Positions 24,755 through 32,753 of a DNA stretch of 44,286 bases are shown here, piece after piece (the first letter of the stretch is position 1; each line of letters begins with the position of its first letter). Source of the stretch: an uncultured Ruminococcus sp. (lineage in GTDB: Bacteria; Bacillota; Clostridia; Oscillospirales; CAG-272); assembly GCA_902779285.1 (NCBI GenBank), contig CACZAZ010000007.1:1-44286 (forward strand), given 5' to 3'. Both the position numbers and the translations under genes were made by a program. The notes beneath the pieces were generated by a model. That model made no database searches. It was not told the DNA's origin and saw only the letters and a program-made list of their open reading frames with translations.

Positions 24755-25750
24755 ATGAAACTGCATAAGCAAAAAAGCCCGATCGACCTCCACACCGACG
24801 TACAGCGGGCGTACCTTTCGGACGCTTTTGAGAACTGCAAAGACTATGCCGACGGTCTTTCCGCCGGCGACGCGCCGCTGCCCGTCACCCTCTCCTGGGA
24901 CGCCGACGGACCGGGACCCTATACCGTCCGTGTGAGTGAAAACGAGGACCTCTCGGACGCGCGGATCTATACGACCGTCGCCCACGCGCTCGACGTTTAT
25001 AACCTGAAGATCGGCGCGCGCTACTACTGGACCGTCGGAAACGAAAGCCCCGAAACCTTCGTCACCCTCGACGCCCCGCCGCGCAACCTGTCGGTCGGGG
25101 GCGTGATCAACGTACGCGACCTCGGCGGCTGGAAAACGACGGACGGCAAGCGGGTCAAACAGGGGTTGCTCTTCCGCACCTCCGCCCTCGACTGTTACAG
25201 CGAGGACGAAAAGCGGATGAAGCCGCTCGTCGACGCCGACGGGATCAAAACGCTGAAAGACGTCCTCGGGATCAAAACCGAGATCGATCTGCGGCGCGAT
25301 CACGAGAGCGAATCGGGCTATCCCCCCGAGGGGATAACCGAAAGCACGCTCGGAGAGGGCGTCCGCTACCTGCATTGTCCGATCCTGCTCGGACCCGAAA
25401 ACTACCTGAACAGCGTCGAGTCGCTGCGCAGAATCTTTTCGACCCTCGCCGATCCGCAGAACTACCCCGTCGCTTACCATTGCCGCGTCGGGGCGGACCG
25501 CACGGGATTCGTCTCCTATCTGATCCTCGCTCTGCTCGGCGTGGATCGGGAGGACGTTTTGCGCGACTACCTCTTTACGAACTTCTCGGAGCAGGGATTC
25601 TACCGTCCCCCGATCAATCGCGGCTACGTAGTCACGATCGACGAAACGCCGGGCGATGCCTTGCGCGACAAGGTGCGCCGGATCCTCACCGAAACGATCG
25701 GGATCCCCGGGGAAACCCTCGACAGAGTGACCGAACTCTTGACCGAGTGA
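24755..25750 (+). CDS. PTP-type tyrosine/phosphoinositide phosphatase
   Basis: A 331-residue protein with the signature HCRVGADRTG (242-251; nucleophile C243, phosphate-binding R249). The upstream block VINVRDLGGW (117-126) places it in the tyrosine phosphatase family 3 group (as in IphP-like and MptpB-like enzymes). Residues about 40-107 look like a fibronectin type III-like beta domain (VTLSWDADG ... YYWTVG). There is no signal peptide, which is unusual for such a domain. It starts two bases after dut, so the two are co-transcribed. Substrate is unknown. Confidence 0.86.
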   Translation: MKLHKQKSPIDLHTDVQRAYLSDAFENCKDYADGLSAGDAPLPVTLSWDADGPGPYTVRVSENEDLSDARIYTTVAHALDVYNLKIGARYYWTVGNESPETFVTLDAPPRNLSVGGVINVRDLGGWKTTDGKRVKQGLLFRTSALDCYSEDEKRMKPLVDADGIKTLKDVLGIKTEIDLRRDHESESGYPPEGITESTLGEGVRYLHCPILLGPENYLNSVESLRRIFSTLADPQNYPVAYHCRVGADRTGFVSYLILALLGVDREDVLRDYLFTNFSEQGFYRPPINRGYVVTIDETPGDALRDKVRRILTETIGIPGETLDRVTELLTE

Positions 25751-25791
25751 TCCTGCTCCTTGCGCCTCCGGTAACGCTCTGTCAACCTCCC

Positions 25792-26420
25792 CGCGCGGCG
25801 TCCCCTTGACCCTAACCGCGCCAGCTCAAGTTATCAGACGCGCACAGGCAAACGCGGATAGAAAAACGAATTTGAAAAATAAGAAAACCTCCCGCGGCTC
25901 CGCGGGAGGTTTTCTTATTTAAAATGCGTTTCACAACGCGAAGATTCCAGAAGGAGAAGAACGCTTCAACGGACAGTCAATCATCGTCTATTCGTTTTTC
26001 GGTCTGCGCGCAATCGGAACGCTTTTTAACGGGACGTCGAAGACGCCGTCCCCTACACCCTGCGGGGGAAACTCGCGCGGGTTATTATTATCAGATAAGC
26101 GCAGGTGCGTTCATACGCGCGGCGTCCCCTTGACCCTACCCGCGCCAGCTCAAGTTATCAGACGCGCGGAGGTGCGTGCAGAATCCCCGTTCTCGACCCG
26201 AAGCCGTACAAGCGTACCGCGAGAGGTCGAGAACGAGGAGAGGAAAACGAATTTGAATAAAAACGAAGAAAACCTCCCGCGGCTCCGCGGGAGGTTTTCA
26301 ACCTTAAAATGCGTTTCACAATGAGAGATATTCGCACAGAGCAGAAAGCTTTAACGGACAATCAATAATCATCCATTCGTTTTCCGGTCTGTGCGCGCAT
26401 ACGCACGTCGTCCCTATCCC
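25792..26420. repeat. large imperfect direct repeats with long hairpins
   Basis: A segment beginning cgcgcggcgtccccttgacc at 25792 recurs at 26116, continuing with the shared ccagctcaagttatcagacg, an AAAACCTCCCGCGG hairpin, aaaatgcgtttcacaa and a region around cggtctg[ct]gcgc. Copy 2 carries about 62 extra bases, including a 10-base inverted repeat GTTCTCGACC/GGTCGAGAAC. A third, eroded partial copy lies at about 26040-26115. I see no coding potential in 25751-26546. The stretch 26421-26546 holds one further hairpin (arms TCGGCAGGGGC/GCCCCTGCCGA, about 26430-26451). Confidence 0.8.
25877..25920. terminator. 20-base-pair hairpin, bidirectional terminator
   Basis: Perfect arms of 20 bases (25877-25896 and 25901-25920) around the loop GCTC. 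Because the arms end in A/T-rich sequence it can end transcripts from either side, including dut-phosphatase. The second repeat copy has a 14-base-pair version at 26268-26299. Confidence 0.8.
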
Positions 26421-26546
26421 AAAGAAATCGGCAGGGGCAAGCCCCTGCCGACCCGACGCTCGCAAGAGCGCCGTGGGAAAAGGAGGAATTGAGGAAAAAA
26501 ACCGACGTTTTTACGTTGATTTTCCGTTGCGTTGCGTTGGATGGGA

Positions 26547-27920
26547 TCAGTTCTCGGCGAGTTTGAACCAGACGGTCGAGGTGACCTCCACGCCTTCCGC
26601 AACCGTGTAGGTCGCGGCGGTGGGGTTGGTAACCTTCTCAACCGACATCACGAAGCCCTTGCCGCAGGTGACGGAAACGTCGTCGACCGCAATGCAAGCC
26701 GTCGTATCGACTTTCGATTTCGCGGTAGGGATCTCGAACGGGACGACCGTATTCTCATCCATATCGCTGTATACGACGGTGCCGCCTTCATCGGGCGCGG
26801 CGGTAAACAGTTTGGTTGCGTCGTTCGCAAGACCCTTAGCAGGATCGGTGGAGAGTTTGCAGAGCGCAACGCCGTCGACGAAGACGGTCGAGATCTGTTC
26901 GTAGTCTTTCAGATCCTCGCCCGTTTTGCCGTCGAGCAGTTCCATATGGATCCGGATGCCCATACGGTGCCAGCCGTATTCGGGATGCTCCTGATCGGTG
27001 CCGGCAATGTTCGGATAGTCGGAGAAGTTCTCACTTGCGCCGCACATCGTCGCGGGCGTGGTCACCTCGGAATCCGAGATCGGGATCTCGAAATGTCCCG
27101 GCCACTCGAACGTGCCGGCGAAGGGGGAATCGGCGTACTTGGCGCCGGCGTGGGGGGCAAGGAAGAAGAACGGTTTAGAGCCCACCGATCCGATCATGTA
27201 GGCGGTGTCAAGGTTCCCGAGCGTTTCGTTCCAGAGGATCGAGAACTCGACGTACAGATCGTTGCCATCGGGATCCGCTTCGGTCGGATAGAAGTGCTTG
27301 TCTTCGCCGCGGACGTCGCCCAGGGTGACCGAAACGGGTCTGTACTTCATCCCGCCAGTTGTGAAGGTCGTGATCGGCGGCTCGTAGGTATGGGTCTCGG
27401 TAACAGGATTGTGGCAGATCGAGCATTCGCCGGTCGCTTCGACCGTGGGGTTCAGGAGCGTCGGCTCGACGTTCCATTCCTCGACCTTGTGCGCGTTCGG
27501 GTCGATCGGGATATCCCCGATCGTCGAGTCGATGACTCCGCCGCACACTTGGCAGAGATACGCTTTGGAACCGACAGCGTTGCAGGTCGGCTTCTGAAGG
27601 ATCGTGATCTCGGGCTCCTGCGTGTGGGGCAGCGGATCGATCCCAACGACGGTCTCGGGGATGATCTCTTTGCAGACCGTGCAATGGTAGGACTTTGATC
27701 CCGCGCTGGTGCAGGTCGCCTGTCTGTCGATCGTGTACTCGGCGGCGGGGGTGTGGACGTGCTCGGTCTCGCCTCCGGTGGTCGCACCGGCGGTCGCCCC
27801 AGCGGTCGTGTTCGCCGCGGTCGTGGCGCCGCCCTTGCCCGACTTGTCGCACGAAGCGAACGCAAAGACGCACAGGACGAGAGAAAGGACCAATGCGAGG
27901 GTAACGGTAAGCTTCTTCAT
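26547..27920 (-). CDS. surface lipoprotein with Cys-x-x-Cys modules and an EEP-neighbour domain
   Basis: A 457-residue predicted lipoprotein: signal peptide ending FAFASC (Cys 24), then a Thr/Ala/Gly linker. Residues about 55-165 contain repeated Cys-x-x-Cys modules (CTVCKE, CQVCGG, CSICHN) each after an ATC or PTC element, as in many Clostridial surface proteins. The C-terminal about 270 residues align by eye with the middle of the neighbouring EEP protein: GNDLYVEFSIL versus GNDLYIEYSVL, HPEYGWHRMGI versus NPEYGWHRIGI, KLFTA...VVYSD versus KLFTA...IVYTD. Function is unknown. AAAGGAG precedes the ATG. It is the last gene of the minus-strand EEP locus. Confidence 0.85.
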   Translation of the reverse strand: MKKLTVTLALVLSLVLCVFAFASCDKSGKGGATTAANTTAGATAGATTGGETEHVHTPAAEYTIDRQATCTSAGSKSYHCTVCKEIIPETVVGIDPLPHTQEPEITILQKPTCNAVGSKAYLCQVCGGVIDSTIGDIPIDPNAHKVEEWNVEPTLLNPTVEATGECSICHNPVTETHTYEPPITTFTTGGMKYRPVSVTLGDVRGEDKHFYPTEADPDGNDLYVEFSILWNETLGNLDTAYMIGSVGSKPFFFLAPHAGAKYADSPFAGTFEWPGHFEIPISDSEVTTPATMCGASENFSDYPNIAGTDQEHPEYGWHRMGIRIHMELLDGKTGEDLKDYEQISTVFVDGVALCKLSTDPAKGLANDATKLFTAAPDEGGTVVYSDMDENTVVPFEIPTAKSKVDTTACIAVDDVSVTCGKGFVMSVEKVTNPTAATYTVAEGVEVTSTVWFKLAEN

Positions 27921-27959
27921 CTTGTTTTCTCCTTTTTTGCAAACGGTTATTTATTTGTT

Positions 27960-28050
27960 CCGGGACGATCCCCGGGGGGGAACGAAGTGTTGCTGCGCGC
28001 AATGATGTGACTGCGTCAATGATGCGGCGCAAGCGCCCGATAGGGGAACG
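27960..28050. repeat. micro-hairpin array, CATCATT linker type
   Basis: Small hairpins ggcgcttgcgcc, tgacgcagtca, tgcgcgca and ccccgggg (minus-strand reading) separated by catcat-like linkers. It lies between the short peptide gene and the lipoprotein gene. Confidence 0.65.
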
Positions 28051-28053
28051 GGA

Positions 28054-28182
28054 TCAGAGCGAGCCGAAGTCGAAGCTGTCCCACTCTCCCTCGCCCAGCG
28101 TGCCGGCGGAGTTGAGCAGAAGATCGCGGTCGAGTTCGACGATCTCGATCTCGGCGGATTCAAATACTTTTTTCTGTTTCAT
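28054..28182 (-). CDS. short acidic peptide, PEI-type family
   Basis: A 42-residue peptide that starts MKQKKVFESAEIEIVELD and continues RDLLLNSAG followed by an acidic, aromatic tail ending DSFDFGSL. It aligns with the N-terminus of the peptide at 40006 (pattern K-x-[FY]-x-x-[AP]-E-I-x-I-V-x-L-D-x-x-D-x-L-x-x-S-[AG]-G, then a Trp seven to nine residues later). AAAGGAG precedes the ATG and it starts 15 bases after the EEP protein's stop, so it is co-transcribed. The S-A-G end of the conserved part resembles a double-glycine leader site, but no processing enzyme is nearby. Function is unknown. Confidence 0.8.
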   Translation of the reverse strand: MKQKKVFESAEIEIVELDRDLLLNSAGTLGEGEWDSFDFGSL

Positions 28183-28197
28183 CCTCGTTTCTCCTTT

Positions 28198-30474
28198 TTA
28201 CCGCAGGTAGATCTTCGCCAGGACCGGGACGTGGTCGGAGGGGTAGGTCGTGCCGCCGTTGTCGATCTTGTTGTCGACGACCGTATAGTACGCCGTATCG
28301 ATATTTCCTTTTACCAGGATATAGTCGAAGATCCACTGCGGGCGCGTCGTGCGACCGTTTTCCGCGAGCGTTCCGCCGACGTCGTCCCTGACGTCAGCGA
28401 CAGCGGAGGAGTTGGTTCTCTCGAAGCCGGCGTCGGCGAAGAGGTCCATATTGACCTTGCCCTGACCGCCCTTATAATGCGAGTTCATATCGCCCATCAC
28501 GATCTGGTCGGGATAGGTCGCCCTCTGCGTTTCCAGCCACGCGAGCAGCGCGCGGATCTCGTAGCGGCGGAGCACGTCGTCGTCTTCGTGCCCGTTCCCG
28601 GTGCCGCCGTAGTGCAGATGCGCGCTGACGACGAGAATATTTTTTCCGCTCGATTTTTCATTCAGTACGGCGTAGTGGAAGATGCGATCGATTTTACTCA
28701 TATCCGGATCTGCGTCCTCGGGGTTGGGGACGTTAAGTTCGGCGGCTGTGGCTCTGAAGGTCTTGGTTCCCTCGGCAAGTTTGGTGAACTTGCTCGTTTT
28801 ATAGAAGATCTCGTTCTTCTCAAAATTGGACCTGCCGGTATATCCGCCCTCCAGCCGGGTGTAGCCGCCCGCCGCCGCGAGCGCGTTGAGCGTTTCGTCC
28901 CAACCGTGATCGTTATTATTCTGGTTGACTTCCTGCAGCCCGACGATATCGGGGGATTCCGAGAGGATGGTTTCGGCGACTTTTTCGGGATCTCTGCCGT
29001 CCCACATCGCGTTGCCCGACGTACCGCCGTAGACCTCGACGTTGTAGCTCATCAGCGAGATCGTGCCGGGAAAACTGTCGTCGTTGACGATCCGGTAATA
29101 CAGGGGAGCGTCTACCGATTTGGAGCCGTCGCTCGTAGCGTATTTATACTCCGTGTAATCGGGATAGTTATCGACGCACGTTACTCTCTGCACGAAATCA
29201 TTGCCGCAGGTCGCGTAACTGTCGGCAAAGACGCAATAGGGGACCTTGCTGCTTGACACGTATTGAAAGTTTCTCAACCTGTAGACGTAAACGGATTGAT
29301 CGCGCTCGGTTTCCGCAACGTCGGTATAAACGATCCCGCCGTTGCCGTCGGACTCCGCCGTAAAGAGTTTCAGATCGTAATCATTACTGTCTTCAGCGAG
29401 GTTGTCGGTCGAGCAGAGCACCGAGACGAGTCTGCCGTCGATATAGAGGGACACGGTCAGGTAGTATTCGGCGTCCGCGCCGCCCTTGACGGCGTTCACG
29501 TTGGTCACTTCCTCGTGGTACACGATCCCGATCCGGTGCCAGCCGTATTCGGGGTTTTCCGCGTCTTCGCCGCCGACGTGCGGGAAATCCGCATATTCCG
29601 AGCCGGTAGCTATGTTCGGGAAAAGCCCCGGATCCTCGGGCGCAACGGTCGTGAAGTTGCCGGTAGTCGTAAAGCGGTAGTCGGATTTGGCGTCGCAGGG
29701 ATCCCAATATATGAGGGCATAATGCATGGAATCCCCTTCCGCGACGCCGGATACAACGTAGGGACCCGCAGACGCTTTCAAATAGGTCTCGGTCAGATAT
29801 TTGCTGAACAAGACCGAATACTCGATATACAGATCGTTGCCCGCCGGGTTTTCCTGCGTCGGACAGAAGGTCTTCGCCCCCGACTGCAGCACGTCGGTCC
29901 AGACGTTTCGCAGGTCCCCGTATTCTTTTTTGGAAGACGTGCCCTTATACTCCTGAATCGACAGACCGTCGCCGCGATGCGCTTCAAACGGGGAGATGTG
30001 CGATGCGTCGGAATAGCGGGTCCCCTCCCCGTCGGTCACGAAAGCGCGCACGTAGATCCAGTTGTTAAACTCGTCCTGCGGGATGTTGGTCACCTTGGCG
30101 GCGATCCACCAACGTCCGTTTGGCGCGGGGATGACCTCTCCGTCTGCTGTGATCGTCGAGTACGCGGCGGTCGCCTCGACCGTATAGCAGCCGTCCGCCC
30201 CGATCTCGGGCTCCTCAACGTTTCCGTAACTCTCAAACGAGAAGACGAAGCCCGCCTTGGTGTAGTCGAGCGATCCGACCGTGAACAGGAATCGCATCTC
30301 GGTCGTCGCTCCCGCGACGGCAAAGTTCACGGGCGTCTGATAGTCGAAATCCCGGATCTCCTCGGGTTCCGGCTCGGGCTCCGCCGCGGTCGCGACCGGA
30401 ACGATCAGGGCAAACGCAAGGGTCAGCATTGCCAAAACGAGCAGGATCGACAGGATCCTTTTACGTGCGTTCAT
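28198..30474 (-). CDS. secreted EEP-domain protein (locus A)
   Basis: A 758-residue secreted protein. A signal peptide (LSILLVLAMLTLAFALIV ... ATAA) is followed by a Glu/Pro stretch, a domain of unknown type, and a domain shared with the lipoprotein at 26547. The C-terminal about 290 residues form an endonuclease/exonuclease/phosphatase domain: MSYNVEVY, DIVGLQEVN, VSAHLHYGG, GDMNSH and SDHVPV with D747-H748. These are the metal and catalytic motifs of DNase I, sphingomyelinase and inositol phosphatase relatives; the substrate cannot be inferred. AAAGGAGG precedes the ATG. Promoter at 30574-30602. It shares its EEP domain closely with the proteins at 35944 and 40787. Confidence 0.9.
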   Translation of the reverse strand: MNARKRILSILLVLAMLTLAFALIVPVATAAEPEPEPEEIRDFDYQTPVNFAVAGATTEMRFLFTVGSLDYTKAGFVFSFESYGNVEEPEIGADGCYTVEATAAYSTITADGEVIPAPNGRWWIAAKVTNIPQDEFNNWIYVRAFVTDGEGTRYSDASHISPFEAHRGDGLSIQEYKGTSSKKEYGDLRNVWTDVLQSGAKTFCPTQENPAGNDLYIEYSVLFSKYLTETYLKASAGPYVVSGVAEGDSMHYALIYWDPCDAKSDYRFTTTGNFTTVAPEDPGLFPNIATGSEYADFPHVGGEDAENPEYGWHRIGIVYHEEVTNVNAVKGGADAEYYLTVSLYIDGRLVSVLCSTDNLAEDSNDYDLKLFTAESDGNGGIVYTDVAETERDQSVYVYRLRNFQYVSSSKVPYCVFADSYATCGNDFVQRVTCVDNYPDYTEYKYATSDGSKSVDAPLYYRIVNDDSFPGTISLMSYNVEVYGGTSGNAMWDGRDPEKVAETILSESPDIVGLQEVNQNNNDHGWDETLNALAAAGGYTRLEGGYTGRSNFEKNEIFYKTSKFTKLAEGTKTFRATAAELNVPNPEDADPDMSKIDRIFHYAVLNEKSSGKNILVVSAHLHYGGTGNGHEDDDVLRRYEIRALLAWLETQRATYPDQIVMGDMNSHYKGGQGKVNMDLFADAGFERTNSSAVADVRDDVGGTLAENGRTTRPQWIFDYILVKGNIDTAYYTVVDNKIDNGGTTYPSDHVPVLAKIYLR

Positions 30475-30573
30475 TGATTGTTCTGCGCCTCCTTTATGGC
30501 TTTCTCTTTCTTGAAGAACAAGGGCGAATTCCGAATGCTCGGACGCGCTGTTCGTCCCTCTCCTCTTGCTTCA

Positions 30574-30602
30574 ATTATACGCCTTTGTCGGAAATATTGC
30601 AA
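30574..30602 (-). promoter_or_regulatory. promoter of EEP locus A
   Basis: On the minus strand TTGCAA (30597-30602), 17 bases, TATAAT (30574-30579), followed by a leader of about 95 bases. Confidence 0.85.
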
Positions 30603-30692
30603 GACAAACTTTCTAATTTCAAAAGAAAAGGCGTTTTGCACAAAACAGGCATATCGTTTTTATATAAAACAACCAAATCCGGTTTTGATATG

Positions 30693-30735
30693 AAAAAAGC
30701 CGGCAAACCTTCGTTCGGTTTGCCGGCTTGCGCGT
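30693..30735 (-). terminator. terminator of the glycosidase gene
   Basis: Arms AAGCCGGCAAACC and GGTTTGCCGGCTT, with a T tract on the minus strand, directly after the stop of the glycosidase gene. Confidence 0.85.
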
Positions 30736-30744
30736 TTTTTATGA

Positions 30745-32484
30745 TCAGATTTGCCACGAGGACGGATTCTCGTCGAAGAAATCTCCCTTTTGCCAGTCGT
30801 AGACCCACGCGGCGTCGCTGCTTCTGGCGTGAAGGGGCATTTTGGCGGAGAAAAGCGGAGAATAGCACGCGTTCGGTGTGTAGTTCCCCTCTTTCAGATT
30901 CCAGATGAACGAGGAGGTCAGGGCGTAGTTAGGATCCCTTCCGTTCATTAAATACGCGTACGCGACCAGCGCCGACCAATACGGCCAGGCGGCGCCGTTA
31001 TGGAAGCAGAACGGCTGCTGCGAGCGGCTGAAGCTCCTGTCGGCTCCGCGGTAAGGGGGATAGACGCTCATCACGCCGAAATCGCCCAGCCGCCGGATCC
31101 GGTTGTTTCTGGATTCCAGCAGTTTCGAGACGTTATCGAGGATCCGCTCGGTCTTGTCGTGATCGGCGATCCGGAAGAGCACGGCGAGGATCGTGTCGAC
31201 GGACAGGTTGTCCTCGACGAAGTCGCCGTCGCGGTAGTTGACGTAATACCCCTTCTCGTCGTCCCAGAGCAGGCGGTCGATCGCGTTTTTGGTCCGCTCG
31301 GACAGCTCGAGATACTTTCTTGCGAGAGCGTTATCCCGCGTTCCGACGATCTTGGAGAGACACGCGAGCGCACGGGCGTAAAGCAGTTCGACGTAGGTGA
31401 CGTAGCCCGTCCGGTTGATCTGGTCCGCCCAATCGCGGTGGTTGTACCGTCCGAGTTTGACGATCAGACCCGTCCTGTCCTCGAACTCCGAGAGTTTTTC
31501 CATAACGAGCATGCAATAGTCGTAGACGGTCTTTCCGTTCGCCGTCTCGGAGAGGATCGAACGGTCGCCCGTACGGTTGATATAGTCGTAGACCATCAGA
31601 ACGAAGAAGCACGGGCTGTCGTAGTGGTTGCGGAAACGCGGAACGAAATCGAACGCGACGCTGGAAGAGCAGTTCCCGCTCCCGTCGATCCCGTGCGCGA
31701 GGGTCAGGATCTGGTTTTTGATCAGGTGCGGGTGGTCCTTATACATTGAAAGCACGGTCCAATAGGAGTCGCGGAAAAAGGTAAGGACGGGCGCGTAAGT
31801 GTAACTACTTGCGCCGAATGCCTTGAACAGCCCGAACTCCTTATAGTTCTGGAGCGCGCAAAAGACGCTGGAAACGTAGAGCGTCTTGTCCCTCTCGGTC
31901 TTGGCGGACGCGGGGATCTTCACTTGTCTGATCTCGTCCTCGACCTGTTTCCGGTATACGGAGAACCCCGAAAGCATCTTGGTACAATAACTCATAGATT
32001 CGTAGGCAAGAACGATCTGCGCATTGCGGCGCGTACGCAGATAAATCGAAGCGTTGTCGGCGACGTACCGGTTGTCGACGTCGGCGGAGTAGAAAAAGCC
32101 GTCCCTCGACGATCCGAGATCGAACAGGAACTCGTAGTCCCCGGGTCTGTTGGTCCTGATATCGCAGAACACGGCGCTCTCGTCGGGCGCCAGGAACTGC
32201 GTGATCTCGATCTGCGTCGCGCCCTTTTTCAGAAGGATGGTCAACATCCGCCCGGCGAGTTTGACCCGCTTGTCGCAGAAGGGATCGAGTTTTTCCCCGT
32301 TGATCAGGACGTTAAAGCGCACTTCCCTGAAATAGCCGCCGCTCTGGTTGTATAGCGTGGAGCACGTGATCCCGCCTTTGCCGTCAAAGGTAACGTGCGC
32401 TTCGTTCGAGCAAACGTCGTACTCCACTTCTTCGTAGAACTTTCCGGTCACGAAGATCTTTCCGCTTCGACAAGTCTTTTCCAT
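30745..32484 (-). CDS. (alpha/alpha)6 glycosidase, amylo-alpha-1,6-glucosidase-like
   Basis: A 579-residue cytoplasmic protein (no signal peptide). The N-terminal about 190 residues are beta-rich. The C-terminal two thirds look like a six-hairpin glycosidase of the debranching-enzyme/GH78/GH63 type: FFRDSYWTVLSM near 238, HGIDGSGNCSSS, NHYDSPCFFVLMVYDYI, LLWDDEKGYYVNY and CFHNGAAWPYWSALVAYAYL. Acidic residues in FRDSYW and WDDE are candidate catalytic positions, but I cannot fix the family or substrate. AGGGAAGG precedes the ATG. Consensus-like promoter at 32520-32548; single-gene unit. Confidence 0.75.
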   Translation of the reverse strand: MEKTCRSGKIFVTGKFYEEVEYDVCSNEAHVTFDGKGGITCSTLYNQSGGYFREVRFNVLINGEKLDPFCDKRVKLAGRMLTILLKKGATQIEITQFLAPDESAVFCDIRTNRPGDYEFLFDLGSSRDGFFYSADVDNRYVADNASIYLRTRRNAQIVLAYESMSYCTKMLSGFSVYRKQVEDEIRQVKIPASAKTERDKTLYVSSVFCALQNYKEFGLFKAFGASSYTYAPVLTFFRDSYWTVLSMYKDHPHLIKNQILTLAHGIDGSGNCSSSVAFDFVPRFRNHYDSPCFFVLMVYDYINRTGDRSILSETANGKTVYDYCMLVMEKLSEFEDRTGLIVKLGRYNHRDWADQINRTGYVTYVELLYARALACLSKIVGTRDNALARKYLELSERTKNAIDRLLWDDEKGYYVNYRDGDFVEDNLSVDTILAVLFRIADHDKTERILDNVSKLLESRNNRIRRLGDFGVMSVYPPYRGADRSFSRSQQPFCFHNGAAWPYWSALVAYAYLMNGRDPNYALTSSFIWNLKEGNYTPNACYSPLFSAKMPLHARSSDAAWVYDWQKGDFFDENPSSWQI

Positions 32485-32519
32485 ACGCCTTCCCTGCTTC
32501 CGTTTCGCGTTACGAAATC

Positions 32520-32548
32520 ATTATACAACAAAAAACCGCGTTTGGCAA
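32520..32548 (-). promoter_or_regulatory. promoter of the glycosidase gene
   Basis: On the minus strand TTGCCA (32543-32548), 17 bases, TATAAT (32520-32525). Confidence 0.85.
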
Positions 32549-32598
32549 GTGCTCGTTTTTTGCCGCGGGCGGGATACGCATTCTTCCCTTTGAATACA

Positions 32599-32640
32599 AG
32601 AAAACAGCTCCCTTGGCGGTTACCGCGGGAGCTGTTTTTT
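32599..32640. terminator. terminator downstream of the rRNA methyltransferase gene
   Basis: Arms AACAGCTCCC and GGGAGCTGTT with a 14-base loop, T tracts on both strands. Confidence 0.75.
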
Positions 32641-32753
32641 GGGGGGTGGGTGCGAAAATTCCCGCGTTTACAGGACGTTCAAAGTACAGAACTGCGCCGA
32701 TTTTCCGGTATACGGTCCGACTACGCTTTTCCGAATTCCCTTCGCTAGCCCCG

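Noticed and set aside
27960..30474. A complete ribosomal peptide biosynthetic cluster
   Set aside because: The short peptides look like precursors, but there is no tailoring enzyme, leader peptidase or dedicated transporter in the window.
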